64,000 bases of DNA, from assembly GCF_022811725.1 (NCBI RefSeq), contig NZ_CP094527.1, forward strand, positions 2,480,001 through 2,544,000, given 5' to 3'. The position numbers and the translations under genes were made by a program. This DNA is from Mucilaginibacter sp. SMC90 (GTDB lineage Bacteria; Bacteroidota; Bacteroidia; Sphingobacteriales; Sphingobacteriaceae). Below are positions 51,857 through 60,647 of the stretch, piece after piece; within the stretch, counting starts at the first letter, position 1, and every line of letters starts with the position of its first letter. Below the pieces are notes generated by a model that saw only the letters and a program-made list of their open reading frames with translations, had not been told where the DNA came from and ran no database searches.

Positions 51857-53491
51857 TTACGAATTCATTGAAATCAGAAATTCTTCGTTAGTTTTTGTTC
51901 CTCTTATTTGAGCCTGTAAAAACTCCATTGATTCCTGCGAATTCATGTCGGCAAGGTGGTTACGAAGGATCCAGATGCGCTGAAGTGTTTCACGGTCAAG
52001 CAATAAGTCGTCGCGGCGGGTACTTGAAGCGGTGATATCGATAGCAGGGAAGATCCGTTTGTTTGACAATTTACGATCAAGCTGCAGCTCCATATTACCG
52101 GTACCTTTAAACTCTTCAAAAATAACTTCATCCATTTTTGAGCCGGTTTCAGTAAGGGCAGTAGCGATGATGGTTAGTGAACCGCCATCCTCAATGTTAC
52201 GGGCGGCACCAAAAAAGCGTTTAGGTTTGTGCAGCGCGTTAGCATCAACACCACCTGATAATATTTTACCTGATGCCGGGGCAACAGTATTATAAGCACG
52301 GGCTAAACGGGTGATAGAATCCAACAGGATCACTACGTCATGACCGCACTCAACCATACGTTTTGCTTTTTCAAGCACAATGTTGGCAATTTTTACGTGA
52401 CGCTCGGCTGGCTCATCAAAGGTTGATGAAACAACTTCGGCACGTACGCTGCGGGCCATATCGGTAACCTCTTCCGGACGCTCGTCAATCAGTAATATAA
52501 TAAGGTATACTTCGGGATGATTTTTGGCTATTGCATTAGCTACATCCTTCAATAACATGGTTTTACCTGTTTTTGGCTGTGCCACGATCAAACCACGCTG
52601 ACCTTTACCAATAGGCGAAAACAGGTCCATGATGCGGGTTGAATAGTTGTTAGGATCAGTAAACAGGCTCAGTTTCTCAGAAGGGAACAGCGGTGTTAAG
52701 TGATCAAAGGGAACGCGGTCACGCACTTCGGCGGGGATCCTGCCGTTTATTGCTTCCACACGTACTAACGGGAAGTATTTTTCACCTTCTTTTGGCGGAC
52801 GGATACTTCCTCTTACAGTGTCGCCTGTTTTAAGGCCAAATAATTTTATTTGTGATTGTGATACGTAAATATCATCAGGAGATGTAAGGTAGTTATAGTC
52901 AGATGAACGAAGGAAGCCATAACCATCAGGCATGATTTCTAACACCCCTTCATTTACAATTACATTATCAAAGTCGAGATTGATTGGCGGCTCTTGTGCT
53001 TTTTGCTGATTTTGGTTATTACTGTTAACCCTGCGCTCAAATTTTTGAGGGCGGGCCTCCGGTACAACTTCTTCAGTACGGGTTACCGCTTCGCCTGCTT
53101 GCGGAGCTTCTGTTTCTGCAGTTACAGCAGGAGCCTCAGTTTCAGGTTCTTCCTGTACGGGCTCATCCTCTTGCGAATCAAAAAGATTAGTATCATCCAA
53201 AGGTACTTCAACACGTGGTTTTGCCAGTTCTTTAGTTTTTATAACACGTGTCCTTTTGCGCGGTTTTTCTGCTGTTTCGGCAGCTTCTTCGCCCGGAGCG
53301 GGAGTAGGGGTATAGTTTGATTCAACAAGATTTTGCTGGGCCCTGGCGGCTTCAATAAGTTGCTGTTGTTCAACGATGCGGGCAACAAGCTGAGCTTTAC
53401 GTAGTTCGTCGGCCTCAGCAATACCTAAATTTCTGGCAATTTCGCGCAACTCTGAAACGAGTTTGTCGTTCAATTCAATTTTATCAGACAT
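51857..53491 (-). CDS. rho: Transcription termination factor Rho
   Basis: Rho of 544 residues, an RNA-dependent hexameric ATPase. An N-terminal Rho_N helix ([23 protein letters not shown]) is followed by a roughly 110-residue acidic/Pro/Glu-rich insertion, the RNA-binding domain ([21 protein letters not shown]) and the ATPase ([19 protein letters not shown]alker A near residue 313, [11 protein letters not shown]). It is about 125 residues longer than E. coli Rho because of the insertion, which is common in Bacteroidota. Confidence 0.96.
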   Translation of the reverse strand: MSDKIELNDKLVSELREIARNLGIAEADELRKAQLVARIVEQQQLIEAARAQQNLVESNYTPTPAPGEEAAETAEKPRKRTRVIKTKELAKPRVEVPLDDTNLFDSQEDEPVQEEPETEAPAVTAETEAPQAGEAVTRTEEVVPEARPQKFERRVNSNNQNQQKAQEPPINLDFDNVIVNEGVLEIMPDGYGFLRSSDYNYLTSPDDIYVSQSQIKLFGLKTGDTVRGSIRPPKEGEKYFPLVRVEAINGRIPAEVRDRVPFDHLTPLFPSEKLSLFTDPNNYSTRIMDLFSPIGKGQRGLIVAQPKTGKTMLLKDVANAIAKNHPEVYLIILLIDERPEEVTDMARSVRAEVVSSTFDEPAERHVKIANIVLEKAKRMVECGHDVVILLDSITRLARAYNTVAPASGKILSGGVDANALHKPKRFFGAARNIEDGGSLTIIATALTETGSKMDEVIFEEFKGTGNMELQLDRKLSNKRIFPAIDITASSTRRDDLLLDRETLQRIWILRNHLADMNSQESMEFLQAQIRGTKTNEEFLISMNS

Positions 53492-53855
53492 GATATGAAT
53501 TATAGTTCAATGGGATTTTTTAATTGTAAGTTGTTTTCAAACGGCAAAAATTTCTATGCAAGTATTAAAGCTTTAACCACATGCAAAAACATATGAGGCT
53601 ATAATTGAAAGAAATTGATCTTGAAACCTTGTTTTTAGTAAACATCCAAACCCATGCAAGTATTATATAAAAGTGATAATAAAAAGCGTGGTGATTTAAA
53701 TTGTTTCTTTAGTGCAAGAAAAATTCAATGGAAAACGATGCAAGTGTAAACAATTATTCTTTAAATTCAAATTAATTAAATAAATATCACTTATATCATA
53801 ACACATAAGCCAAATTTTTAGTTTTTTTGACAATTAAAATATTATTCAGCAGCTG
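53492..53855. other. 364-base divergent gap between rho and pyrF
   Basis: No open frame or RNA gene is visible. The sequence is AT-rich and its parts are mildly repetitive (ATGCAAGT words at 53555 and 53655). It probably holds the rho leader and pyrF promoter. I could not fit a full TTTG...TAnnTTTG pair. Confidence 0.5.
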
Positions 53856-54689
53856 ATGATGTCCCGCCAGGAATTAATTGAACAGATCAAAAAAAAGAAA
53901 TCGTTTTTATGTGTTGGGCTTGATCCCGATATCAACAAGATCCCTGAATTTTTAAGATCATATCCCGATCCTATACTTGAATTTAATAAACGTATCATTG
54001 ATGCAACGCAGGACCTCTGCATTGCTTATAAGCCTAATGCGGCTTTTTACGAAGCTTATGGCATAAAAGGATTGCAAAGTTTAATTGATACTTATAAATA
54101 TTTGCCAAAAGATTGCCTAAGTATCATTGATGCCAAACGAGGTGATATCGGCAATACTTCTGATAAATATGCCAGGGCATTTTTCGACGAGCAATCGGGC
54201 GGAATGAGTTTTGATGCCATTACCATTACACCTTATATGGGTAACGACAGCGTTACACCTTACCTGGCTTATGATGGCAAATGGGTTATCATTTTAGCCC
54301 TAACCTCATCGGTTGGGAGTAAGGATTTTCAATACCTGCAAACCGGCGATGGCTATTTGTATGAAAATGTAATAAAAAAAGCCAATACCTGGGCTGGTGC
54401 CGATAGGATCATGTATGTAGTAGGCGCAACCAAAAGCACCGAATTTACCAATATCCGTGCATACGCACCCGATAATTTCTTACTGGTACCCGGAGTGGGG
54501 GCACAGGGTGGGAGCCTTGAAGAAGTTTGCAAATACGGTATGACCAAAGATTGCGGCCTTATTGTAAACTCTTCCCGCTCTATATTATATGCCAGTAATG
54601 GTGATGATTTTGCTGATGCCGCCCGTGCAGAAGCGCTTAGCTTGCAACAGCAGATGCAGGTGGAGCTGGAAAAAGCCGGGGTGATATAA
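53856..54689 (+). CDS. pyrF: Orotidine 5'-phosphate decarboxylase (long form)
   Basis: Enzyme of 277 residues forming UMP from OMP. It belongs to the longer second family (PyrF type 2, about 270 residues): [48 protein letters not shown] with the catalytic DxKxxDI and [12 protein letters not shown]. An ATG one codon downstream is an alternative start. It stands alone. Confidence 0.95.
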   Translation: MMSRQELIEQIKKKKSFLCVGLDPDINKIPEFLRSYPDPILEFNKRIIDATQDLCIAYKPNAAFYEAYGIKGLQSLIDTYKYLPKDCLSIIDAKRGDIGNTSDKYARAFFDEQSGGMSFDAITITPYMGNDSVTPYLAYDGKWVIILALTSSVGSKDFQYLQTGDGYLYENVIKKANTWAGADRIMYVVGATKSTEFTNIRAYAPDNFLLVPGVGAQGGSLEEVCKYGMTKDCGLIVNSSRSILYASNGDDFADAARAEALSLQQQMQVELEKAGVI

Positions 54690-54710
54690 CACAAGTTAAT
54701 GCAAGCGGAT

Positions 54711-54839
54711 GCAAGTTCAAGCGTCCACGCTTGAACTATCCGAAAGGTAAGCGTCCACGCTTACGAAAACGATTATTAATGTGTAGTAAGCGTGGACGCT
54801 TACATTAAAAGTCATTCAAGCGCGGGCGCTTGAACTTGC
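54711..54839. repeat. Nested palindrome cluster, AAGCGTCCACGCTT family
   Basis: Four palindromic units lie at 54714-54737, 54747-54764, 54786-54803 and 54815-54834, built on AAGCGTCCACGCTT. Unit 3 is the exact reverse complement of unit 2. Unit 4 matches unit 1's reverse complement but for two bases. The outer flanks (GCAAGTTCAAGCG / CGCTTGAACTTGC) also pair. It is located after pyrF. Confidence 0.8.
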
Positions 54840-54850
54840 TTAGAGAGAGC

Positions 54851-54884
54851 AAAAAAAGCCCGAAGTCATAAACTCCGGGCTTTA
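54851..54884. terminator. Bidirectional terminator between pyrF and dnaJ
   Basis: Stem AAAGCCCG / CGGGCTTT extended by AGT/ACT with one mismatch, preceded by an A-run and followed by a T-run. Confidence 0.8.
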
Positions 54885-54890
54885 CATATA

Positions 54891-54926
54891 CCTTTTAGCT
54901 TCTGCTTTTATCCTTTCAGCTCAAAG
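54891..54926. repeat. GGTGAAA-type word repeat abutting the dnaJ stop
   Basis: CCTTTTAGCTTCTGC and TCCTTTCAGCTC, purine-rich on the minus strand (GCTGAAAGG words), ending one base before the dnaJ stop. Confidence 0.45.
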
Positions 54927-54927
54927 A

Positions 54928-56094
54928 CTACTCAAAATATTCTTTCATTCGTTCAAAGAAACTTTTCTCGTTTTTGCCTGGATTAGGTTTAAAGTTAGGG
55001 GAGCTTTGCAGTTTCTCCAGGATCTCGCGCTCTTCACGGCTCAATGCTTTTGGTGTCCAGATATTGATGTGAACCAACTGGTCGCCGCGGTGGTATGAAT
55101 TTACTTCCGGTAGACCTTTACCTTTCAGGCGCAGGATCTTGCCTCCTTGTGTTCCGGGATCAATTTTTATCTTGGCTTTGCCGTCAATGGTTGGTACTTC
55201 AACAGATGTACCTAAAGTAGCATCAACAAAGTTTACGTGTAAGTCGTAGATCACGTTGTTGCCGTCACGTTTTAATGTTTCGTGAGGTACTTCCTCAATC
55301 AGGATGATCAGATCGCCGGGAACACCACCGCGTGGGGCTGCGTTACCTTTGCCGCTCATGCTCAGTTGCATACCTTCACTAACACCCGCAGGTACCTGGA
55401 TAGTAATTAATTCTTCACCACGAACAACGCCATCACCATGACAAACAGTACATTTTGACAGTATGGTTGAACCTTCGCCGTTACAGGTAGGGCAGGTGCT
55501 GGTAGTTTGCATCTGGCCCAAAATAGTATTGGTTACCCTGCGCACAGCTCCGGAGCCTCCGCAGGTTTTACAGGTTTGGAACGATGATTTGTCCTTTGCG
55601 CCGCTGCCATCGCAGGTTTTACAGATGATCTGTTTGTTAACCTTGATTTTCTTTTCGGCACCGTTGGCAATTTCTTCAAGGGTTAAACGCACTTTAATGC
55701 GCAGGTTACTGCCGCGTGCCACACGCCTGCCGCCACCGCCGCCTTGACGGCCACCACCAAAGAAACCTTCAAACGGACTGCCACCGCCAAAAATATCGCC
55801 AAACTGGCTGAATATGTCGTCCATATTCATGCCGCCACCACCACCGTAACCGCCGCCATTTGCCGACGATGCGTTGGCCGCGTGACCAAACTGGTCATAC
55901 CGCTGACGTTTTTCGGGAGTACTCAGTACTTCGTAAGCTTCGGCAGCTTCCTTGAATTTTTCTTCTGCTTCCTTATCGCCCTGGTTTTTATCAGGGTGAT
56001 ATTTAATAGCCATTTTACGATATGCCTTTTTTATGTCATCAGCACTTGCTCCTTTAGCAACTCCAAGCACATCGTAATAATCTCTCTTAGCCAT
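54928..56094 (-). CDS. dnaJ: Chaperone protein DnaJ
   Basis: DnaJ of 388 residues, co-chaperone of DnaK. J domain with KYHPDKN near residue 32, Gly-rich and Gly/Phe region 75-125 ([10 protein letters not shown]), then a zinc region with four CxxCxGxG-type motifs ([38 protein letters not shown]), then the substrate-binding C-terminal half. The length is usual. It follows grpE downstream on the minus strand, though dnaK is absent here. Confidence 0.97.
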   Translation of the reverse strand: MAKRDYYDVLGVAKGASADDIKKAYRKMAIKYHPDKNQGDKEAEEKFKEAAEAYEVLSTPEKRQRYDQFGHAANASSANGGGYGGGGGMNMDDIFSQFGDIFGGGSPFEGFFGGGRQGGGGGRRVARGSNLRIKVRLTLEEIANGAEKKIKVNKQIICKTCDGSGAKDKSSFQTCKTCGGSGAVRRVTNTILGQMQTTSTCPTCNGEGSTILSKCTVCHGDGVVRGEELITIQVPAGVSEGMQLSMSGKGNAAPRGGVPGDLIILIEEVPHETLKRDGNNVIYDLHVNFVDATLGTSVEVPTIDGKAKIKIDPGTQGGKILRLKGKGLPEVNSYHRGDQLVHINIWTPKALSREEREILEKLQSSPNFKPNPGKNEKSFFERMKEYFE

Positions 56095-56104
56095 GTTTAA
56101 TGTC

Positions 56105-56249
56105 GAATTATTGAATTAGTGAGTTAGTGATTTAAAAATTACCAACCCGTATTCTGATATTTTATTTATTTAGTAAAGCATTAAAAGAAGAACTGAATTC
56201 GGCAAACAAGCATCAATCACTAATTCGCTAATTCAATAATTCACTAATT
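56105..56249. repeat. AATTAGTGAATTAG word repeats between grpE and dnaJ
   Basis: TTGAATTAGTGAGTTAG on the left (56105-56131) is complementary to TAATTCGCTAATTC on the right (56212-56249). The right arm ends at the grpE stop. Confidence 0.7.
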
Positions 56250-56252
56250 AAT

Positions 56253-56858
56253 TTACGCTCCAACTACCACTTTGGCAAAGCGGATCACTTTGTCATTCAG
56301 GGTATAGCCTTTTTCCATTTCGTCCATTACCTTGCCTTTAAGGTCATCGGTAGGTGCCGGAATATTGGTAATAGCTTCATGCAGGTCGGCATCAAAGGCG
56401 TTGCCTATCGATGTCATTTCTTTCAGGCCTTTCTGGCCCAATATGTTTTTTAGCTTGTTTTGGATCAAAGTAACGCCCTCTTTAACAGGTGCTACTTCGG
56501 TAGCCTTATCCATTGCACGCTGTGCGCGTTCAAAATCGTCGAGTACAGGTAATAAAGCCACAATCACGTCTTTACCTTCGGTTTTGCGGGCTTCCTCGCG
56601 TTCTTTAATGGTACGCCTTCTAAAGTTATCAAATTCGGCATATAAACGCAAGTACTTGTCATTAGCCTGTGCCAGTTCGTCTTTCAGCTTTTCTTCGGCT
56701 GTTGGGGCAGCAGTTTCCTGTTGGGTTTCTGTAGCTTCAGTTTCCTGGGCTTGTTCCTGTCCTTCGTTTTGTAATTGCTCGTTATTCACTTCGTTTATAT
56801 TTTCAGTATTATCCGTATTTTCTTTCTTCTTTTTCTTCAACATATCGTTAAATTTCAT
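56253..56858 (-). CDS. grpE: Nucleotide exchange factor GrpE
   Basis: GrpE of 201 residues (ATG at 56858), which promotes ADP release from DnaK. It has a Glu/Gln/Asn-rich N-terminal tail, a long coiled coil (LAQANDKYLRLYAEFDNFRR, TIKEREEARKTEGKDVI), the four-helix and beta-wing region ending KVMDEMEKGYTLNDKVIRFAKVVV. It lies upstream of dnaJ, the usual order, with no hrcA visible. Confidence 0.95.
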   Translation of the reverse strand: MKFNDMLKKKKKENTDNTENINEVNNEQLQNEGQEQAQETEATETQQETAAPTAEEKLKDELAQANDKYLRLYAEFDNFRRRTIKEREEARKTEGKDVIVALLPVLDDFERAQRAMDKATEVAPVKEGVTLIQNKLKNILGQKGLKEMTSIGNAFDADLHEAITNIPAPTDDLKGKVMDEMEKGYTLNDKVIRFAKVVVGA

Positions 56859-57124
56859 AGCGAGTAGTGCCAATCAAGTATCCTGCCATAGCTGCAAAGC
56901 GGTCAAGCTGTCAGTGGCATGAAGCAATTTTAAGAAATGGTGACATAATGCACCGCTGATTTGTCACCGCTGGTTTTTTGATTACGATGATTGCATTGAT
57001 TGCTTTTGATGCGTGTTACGATTTTGTTAACCGGCTTAGATCTGCTGGCAAAGTCAAAACATCAATCAATAAATCATTAAAATAAAAACTCAGCGAAATC
57101 AACGTAATCATTAACAATCAGTGG

Positions 57125-57805
57125 TCATATCTCTACATCTTCCAAAACCTTACCATTTTCGCATTTAATAATGCGTGAGGGGAAGGCGCGGATAATGTGA
57201 TAATCGTGGGTTGCTACCAGTACGGCTGTGCCCGATTGACTGATCTGTTTTAGCAGTAATACGATCTCTTCGGATGTTTCAGGGTCGAGGTTACCTGTTG
57301 GTTCATCGGCCAGGATTATTTCGGGATCATTAAGCAGGGCGCGGGCAATAACCACACGCTGTTGTTCGCCGCCCGAAAGCTCATGCGGCATTTTCTTTAA
57401 TTTTGAACGCAAACCAACTTTTTCAAGCACATCAAGAGCTTTATCGGCTATTAGCTTTTTGTCGTTCCAACCGGTGGCCCGCATCACAAAATTCAGGTTT
57501 TGTTCAATAGTACGATCGGTAAGTAACTGAAAATCCTGAAAAACTATACCCAGTTTACGGCGCAGATATGGAATTTCGCGGCTGGGAAGCTTGCTCAGCT
57601 CATAGCCGCAGGCATGGCCGGTGCCGGCTTTAATTCCTAAATCGCCATAAATTACTTTCAGCAGGCTGCTTTTGCCTGATCCTGTCTGGCCTATCAACCA
57701 AACAAAATCGCCTTTGTCAACATGTAAATTTACGTTTGAAAGTACCAGGTGCGCCTGTTGAAAAATATCAACGTTGTTTAGTTTTATTATAGAATTTCCA
57801 ATCAT
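57125..57805 (-). CDS. ABC transporter ATP-binding protein, FtsE-like
   Basis: ATPase of 226 residues with Walker [18 protein letters not shown] near residues 37-54, Q-loop VFQDFQLL, signature [16 protein letters not shown] and Walker [21 protein letters not shown]. It matches FtsE of the FtsEX divisome complex and LolD-type ATPases. No FtsX or permease gene is adjacent, so ftsE is only probable. It is five bases from a small gene of unknown role that lies upstream. Confidence 0.85.
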   Translation of the reverse strand: MIGNSIIKLNNVDIFQQAHLVLSNVNLHVDKGDFVWLIGQTGSGKSSLLKVIYGDLGIKAGTGHACGYELSKLPSREIPYLRRKLGIVFQDFQLLTDRTIEQNLNFVMRATGWNDKKLIADKALDVLEKVGLRSKLKKMPHELSGGEQQRVVIARALLNDPEIILADEPTGNLDPETSEEIVLLLKQISQSGTAVLVATHDYHIIRAFPSRIIKCENGKVLEDVEI

Positions 57806-57810
57806 CGTTT

Positions 57811-58014
57811 TTATAGCTCTAATTTTAAGATCTGCCCAAAAGGAAGGTCTTTGATAATATTCATGATGTGCTCGGCCTTATCACCTAATCCCACCTTATC
57901 CAGCGATTTTTCCGGCCTGTCAACCCTGAAATAAGCCAGCAGCGTAAACTTATCATCGCGCAGCTGTACATAATCGGGTATTTTGGCAACGCCTTTAACT
58001 TTTATGATATACAT
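57811..58014 (-). CDS. Small conserved-looking protein, unknown function
   Basis: Protein of 67 residues (ATG at 58014) with sequence MYIIKVKGVAKIPDYVQLRD, then FTLLAYFRVDRPEKSLDK. No domain is recognised. It is probably cotranscribed with the FtsE-like gene (five-base gap) and follows the LuxC-type gene on the same strand. The longer upstream in-frame start overlaps word repeats and is unlikely. Confidence 0.55.
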   Translation of the reverse strand: MYIIKVKGVAKIPDYVQLRDDKFTLLAYFRVDRPEKSLDKVGLGDKAEHIMNIIKDLPFGQILKLEL

Positions 58015-58021
58015 GTTTTTA

Positions 58022-58128
58022 AGGTTAAAGCTGCTTTTAAGGTTAAAGGACAAAGGCGAAAGGTAAAAGGTAGGAACCTTTCACTTTTAACCTTTTGCCT
58101 TTGTCCTTTCACCTTCCTTCCCAAAGGT
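58022..58128. repeat. GGTAAAAGG word repeats in an inverted pair
   Basis: AAGGTTAAAGGACAAAGG on the left and CCTTTTGCCTTTGTCC on the right pair over about 30 bases. They fill the gap between the LuxC-type stop and the 67-residue gene start. Confidence 0.7.
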
Positions 58129-58137
58129 ATTATTTAT

Positions 58138-59163
58138 TTAAAGACTTGACAAAAATTCCATCGTATCCACACCATCGGCATAATCCCATAATTTAGGTTG
58201 CTGGCTTTGGCCAAAACCTACTACCTGGTTTTTTACATGCAAGGGCAGGGTACTCACTATACACTGGATGTTTTCGGCATTCTGGCTGATCATGTTTTCG
58301 GCTTCTGCCATGTCATGGTAGTAGTTAAAGAATAATGCTGACAGCGGAGATGTCAGCCTGTCATCTTCTTTAACCATTAAAAAGCCGTTGTCTAAATGCT
58401 TATCACTGTTAACCAGGTATATGGATTTGTTATAATCGTAATTGTTATTGTATTTATGATGGTTGATGATTGCTTTATGATCTTCTATCGATTCAAAAAA
58501 GAAAGTGAAATCATAACCCTCAGGCACCAGTATTTTGGATACATTACGGCAGCCAAGGCCATAATAATCTAAAATATCATGGCCCAGGTTAAAAAGATCG
58601 TCGGCGGTTTCCTTGCCACTTAAAACAGCAATGCTGTTACGGTTTTTGCGGATGATATTGGGCACCTTGCCAAAGTAATAATCAAAATAGCGCGAGCTGT
58701 TGTTGCTGCCGGTGGCAATAATGGCATCAAAGCCTTGCAACCTGTCAACAAAGCTGAAAGTATCTGCAAAAGCAGGATCAATAACTACCAGTTTTTCGAG
58801 TACCGCTTTGATGAGCCGGGCATCCTGCGATGATGCCTTGATTAGCGCTTTATTACCCGATGCTATAACACAGAGTACGTCATGAAAACCAACCAGCGGG
58901 ATATTGCCGGCCAGGATCAGCCCTACGTTTTTGGCGGGCTTATCTGTTTCAAAGTCATATTTTGAAAGCCAGGTGCTTAGGTCAACTTCGTTGAGCATAT
59001 TACCTATGGCCGTTACGGCTTCCGAAACGCTTGCCGGTGTAAACCAGGCGTTATGATATTGTTCGTTTTCAATAAGGGCGTTTAATGCAGTATCTGGAGA
59101 TAGAAGTTGCCTGCCCAGTTCCGAAAATGAATTTATTGAGTTTTTTGGATTAATTTTTGACAT
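58138..59163 (-). CDS. Acyl-CoA reductase, LuxC family
   Basis: Protein of 341 residues of the aldehyde dehydrogenase-like LuxC/acyl-CoA reductase family, which reduces fatty acyl groups to aldehydes with NAD(P)H. The pattern ILAGNIPLVGFHDVLCVIASG near residues 83-103, NPNSI-like RKNRNSIAVLSG and GLGCRNVSKILVPEGYDF includes the likely catalytic cysteine (GCRNVS). It is divergent from a ferredoxin gene with 101 bases between, suggesting shared regulation; pairing of such a reductase with a ferredoxin is a recurrent arrangement in this phylum. No luciferase genes are present. Confidence 0.85.
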   Translation of the reverse strand: MSKINPKNSINSFSELGRQLLSPDTALNALIENEQYHNAWFTPASVSEAVTAIGNMLNEVDLSTWLSKYDFETDKPAKNVGLILAGNIPLVGFHDVLCVIASGNKALIKASSQDARLIKAVLEKLVVIDPAFADTFSFVDRLQGFDAIIATGSNNSSRYFDYYFGKVPNIIRKNRNSIAVLSGKETADDLFNLGHDILDYYGLGCRNVSKILVPEGYDFTFFFESIEDHKAIINHHKYNNNYDYNKSIYLVNSDKHLDNGFLMVKEDDRLTSPLSALFFNYYHDMAEAENMISQNAENIQCIVSTLPLHVKNQVVGFGQSQQPKLWDYADGVDTMEFLSSL

Positions 59164-59203
59164 ATATATGTTAGGGGATTAAACCCTTAAAGCCTTTTTT
59201 TGT

Positions 59204-59211
59204 TATATTTG
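59204..59211 (+). promoter_or_regulatory. -7 element of the ferredoxin gene
   Basis: TATATTTG matches TAnnTTTG exactly, 54 bases upstream of the start codon, in the divergent gap. Confidence 0.55.
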
Positions 59212-59264
59212 TGCGCTTGCAATTTGCAGGCAAAGTTAATTGAGATTATTAGATATTTAGAAAT

Positions 59265-59618
59265 ATGGCGATTAAAATCACCGACGAATGCATAAACTGC
59301 GGGGCCTGCGAACCGGAATGCCCTAATAATGCTATTTATGATGCAGGAGCGGCCTGGCGTTTTAGCGACGGGACGGGCCTTAAAGGGGTAATTGATTTTG
59401 GCGATGGCAATACCCTGAATGCTGAAGAAACACAAGCTGCCTTATCTGACGATATATATTATATAGTACCCGATAAGTGTACCGAATGTGTTGGTTTTCA
59501 TGATGAGCCTCAGTGTGCAGCAGTTTGCCCGGTTGATTGTTGTGTTGATGATGAAGATATCCGCGAAAGCGAAGAAGAACTGCTTGCCAAAAAAGATTGG
59601 CTGCACATGAACGAATAA
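59265..59618 (+). CDS. Ferredoxin with two [4Fe-4S] motifs
   Basis: Protein of 117 residues. It carries CINCGACEPECPNNAIY (CxxCxxCxxxCP) near residue 9 and DKCTECVGFHDEPQCAAVCPVD near residue 68, the second with a longer loop between cysteines, characteristic of the 2[4Fe-4S] Alvin-type ferredoxins. The tail is rich in Glu/Asp. It is an electron carrier, possibly for the divergent acyl-CoA reductase or other redox enzymes; partner is inference. Confidence 0.93.
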   Translation: MAIKITDECINCGACEPECPNNAIYDAGAAWRFSDGTGLKGVIDFGDGNTLNAEETQAALSDDIYYIVPDKCTECVGFHDEPQCAAVCPVDCCVDDEDIRESEEELLAKKDWLHMNE

Positions 59619-59641
59619 GATTTATTTTTCAATGATATTGT

Positions 59642-59670
59642 AAGGGATATGCTATGCATGTCCCTTTTTT
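59642..59670 (+). terminator. Ferredoxin terminator
   Basis: Stem AAGGGATATGC / GCATGTCCCTT (one G-U pair) with a three-base loop and a following T-run, 23 bases after the stop. Confidence 0.8.
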
Positions 59671-59872
59671 GTTTAGTAGTAAATTAAATTTTATGAATTG
59701 TTAGGCTGCTCAGGTTTGATTGAAAATTCTAAAAATATTTGTATTATCGTATAGTTTTTACCCCCTGGGCTACCGATACCAATTATAAAAGTAACATCAT
59801 ATTAAAATGCTAACCGTGTATTTGTTTTAAAATGCGCGCAGAATTTTTGTTTATTTGACATTTACAGAAACT

Positions 59873-60634
59873 ATGGAGTACGGGATTTGTAACCTGTCCG
59901 TGATCCCTGTTAGGGCCGAGCCTAACGAACGGAGCGAACAGGTGTCGCAATTATTATTTGGCGAAGCATTTGAAATTACCGAGTGGCAAAACAACTGGGT
60001 TAAGATAATTGCCGAAAGTGACGGATATGTGGGCTGGATAGGCAGGCTGCAATTTGCAATGCTTGGTCATATAGCTTATAAAAATATCAGGAACCATCCA
60101 CCAAAGCTTACTTATCATGCGGTTACACAAGCCTGGAAGATAAGCGATAACAGCGTTGTTTATTTACCTGCTGGCAGCTCGCTTGCTTTTTTAGAAGGTA
60201 CTTCATGCCGTGTTGGTAACGAGCGGTTTGAAATAATTGGAAAAGTTGGCGAGCCCGAGGATATTGCTGCTACCGCAAAATCGTTTCTTAACTCGCCCTA
60301 TTTGTGGGGAGGCCGCACACATTTTGGCATTGATTGCTCTGGCTTTACCCAGATAGTGTATAAACTTAAAGGCCTTAAGCTTAAACGTGATGCCAGTATG
60401 CAGGTAAAAGAAGGTAATAAAGTTGAGTCGATAAAAGATGCCAGACTGGGCGACCTGGCTTTTTTTGATAATACCGAAGGCCGGGTAACGCATGTGGGTA
60501 TTATGCTCAATAATGAACACATTATCCATGCATCGGGCAAAGTAAAAATTGATACCATCAATGAGGATGGGATATACTCGCTGGAGCAAAAAAAGCATAC
60601 CCATAACTTATGCGGTATCAGGCGTTTTTTTTAG
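59873..60634 (+). CDS. NlpC/P60-family cell-wall hydrolase with SH3-like domains
   Basis: Protein of 253 residues (ATG at 59873; a TTG at 59855 is the alternative). N-terminal SH3-like domains (ICNLSVIPVRAEPNERSEQ, then VGWIGRLQFAML and a second at 80-130) precede a C40 endopeptidase. The catalytic cysteine is in HFGIDCSGFTQIVY near residue 157, with histidines in THVGIMLNN and HIIHASGKV. The enzyme cuts gamma-D-glutamyl-diamino acid links in peptidoglycan. No signal peptide is visible, unlike many exported members; it may act on recycled peptides. Confidence 0.9.
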   Translation: MEYGICNLSVIPVRAEPNERSEQVSQLLFGEAFEITEWQNNWVKIIAESDGYVGWIGRLQFAMLGHIAYKNIRNHPPKLTYHAVTQAWKISDNSVVYLPAGSSLAFLEGTSCRVGNERFEIIGKVGEPEDIAATAKSFLNSPYLWGGRTHFGIDCSGFTQIVYKLKGLKLKRDASMQVKEGNKVESIKDARLGDLAFFDNTEGRVTHVGIMLNNEHIIHASGKVKIDTINEDGIYSLEQKKHTHNLCGIRRFF

Positions 60635-60647
60635 TTTGCCGCTGGGC

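Noticed and set aside
52994..53320. Plus-strand open frame opposite rho
   Set aside because: It is the complement of the Glu/Pro-rich rho segment; Phe/Cys-rich composition marks it as a shadow.
53492..53855. Riboswitch or small RNA in the rho-pyrF gap
   Set aside because: No recognisable aptamer core or conserved stem set; only AT-rich sequence.
54711..54839. CRISPR array from repeated palindromes
   Set aside because: Repeats alternate in orientation, are too short and have no equal-length spacers or cas genes.
56859..57124. tRNA gene in the grpE-ftsE gap
   Set aside because: No cloverleaf or T-loop GTTCRANNC is present; the gap holds loose AATCAACGTAATCA words.
58138..59163. Bioluminescence (lux) operon
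   Set aside because: Only the LuxC-type reductase is present; no luciferase or LuxD/E genes are nearby.
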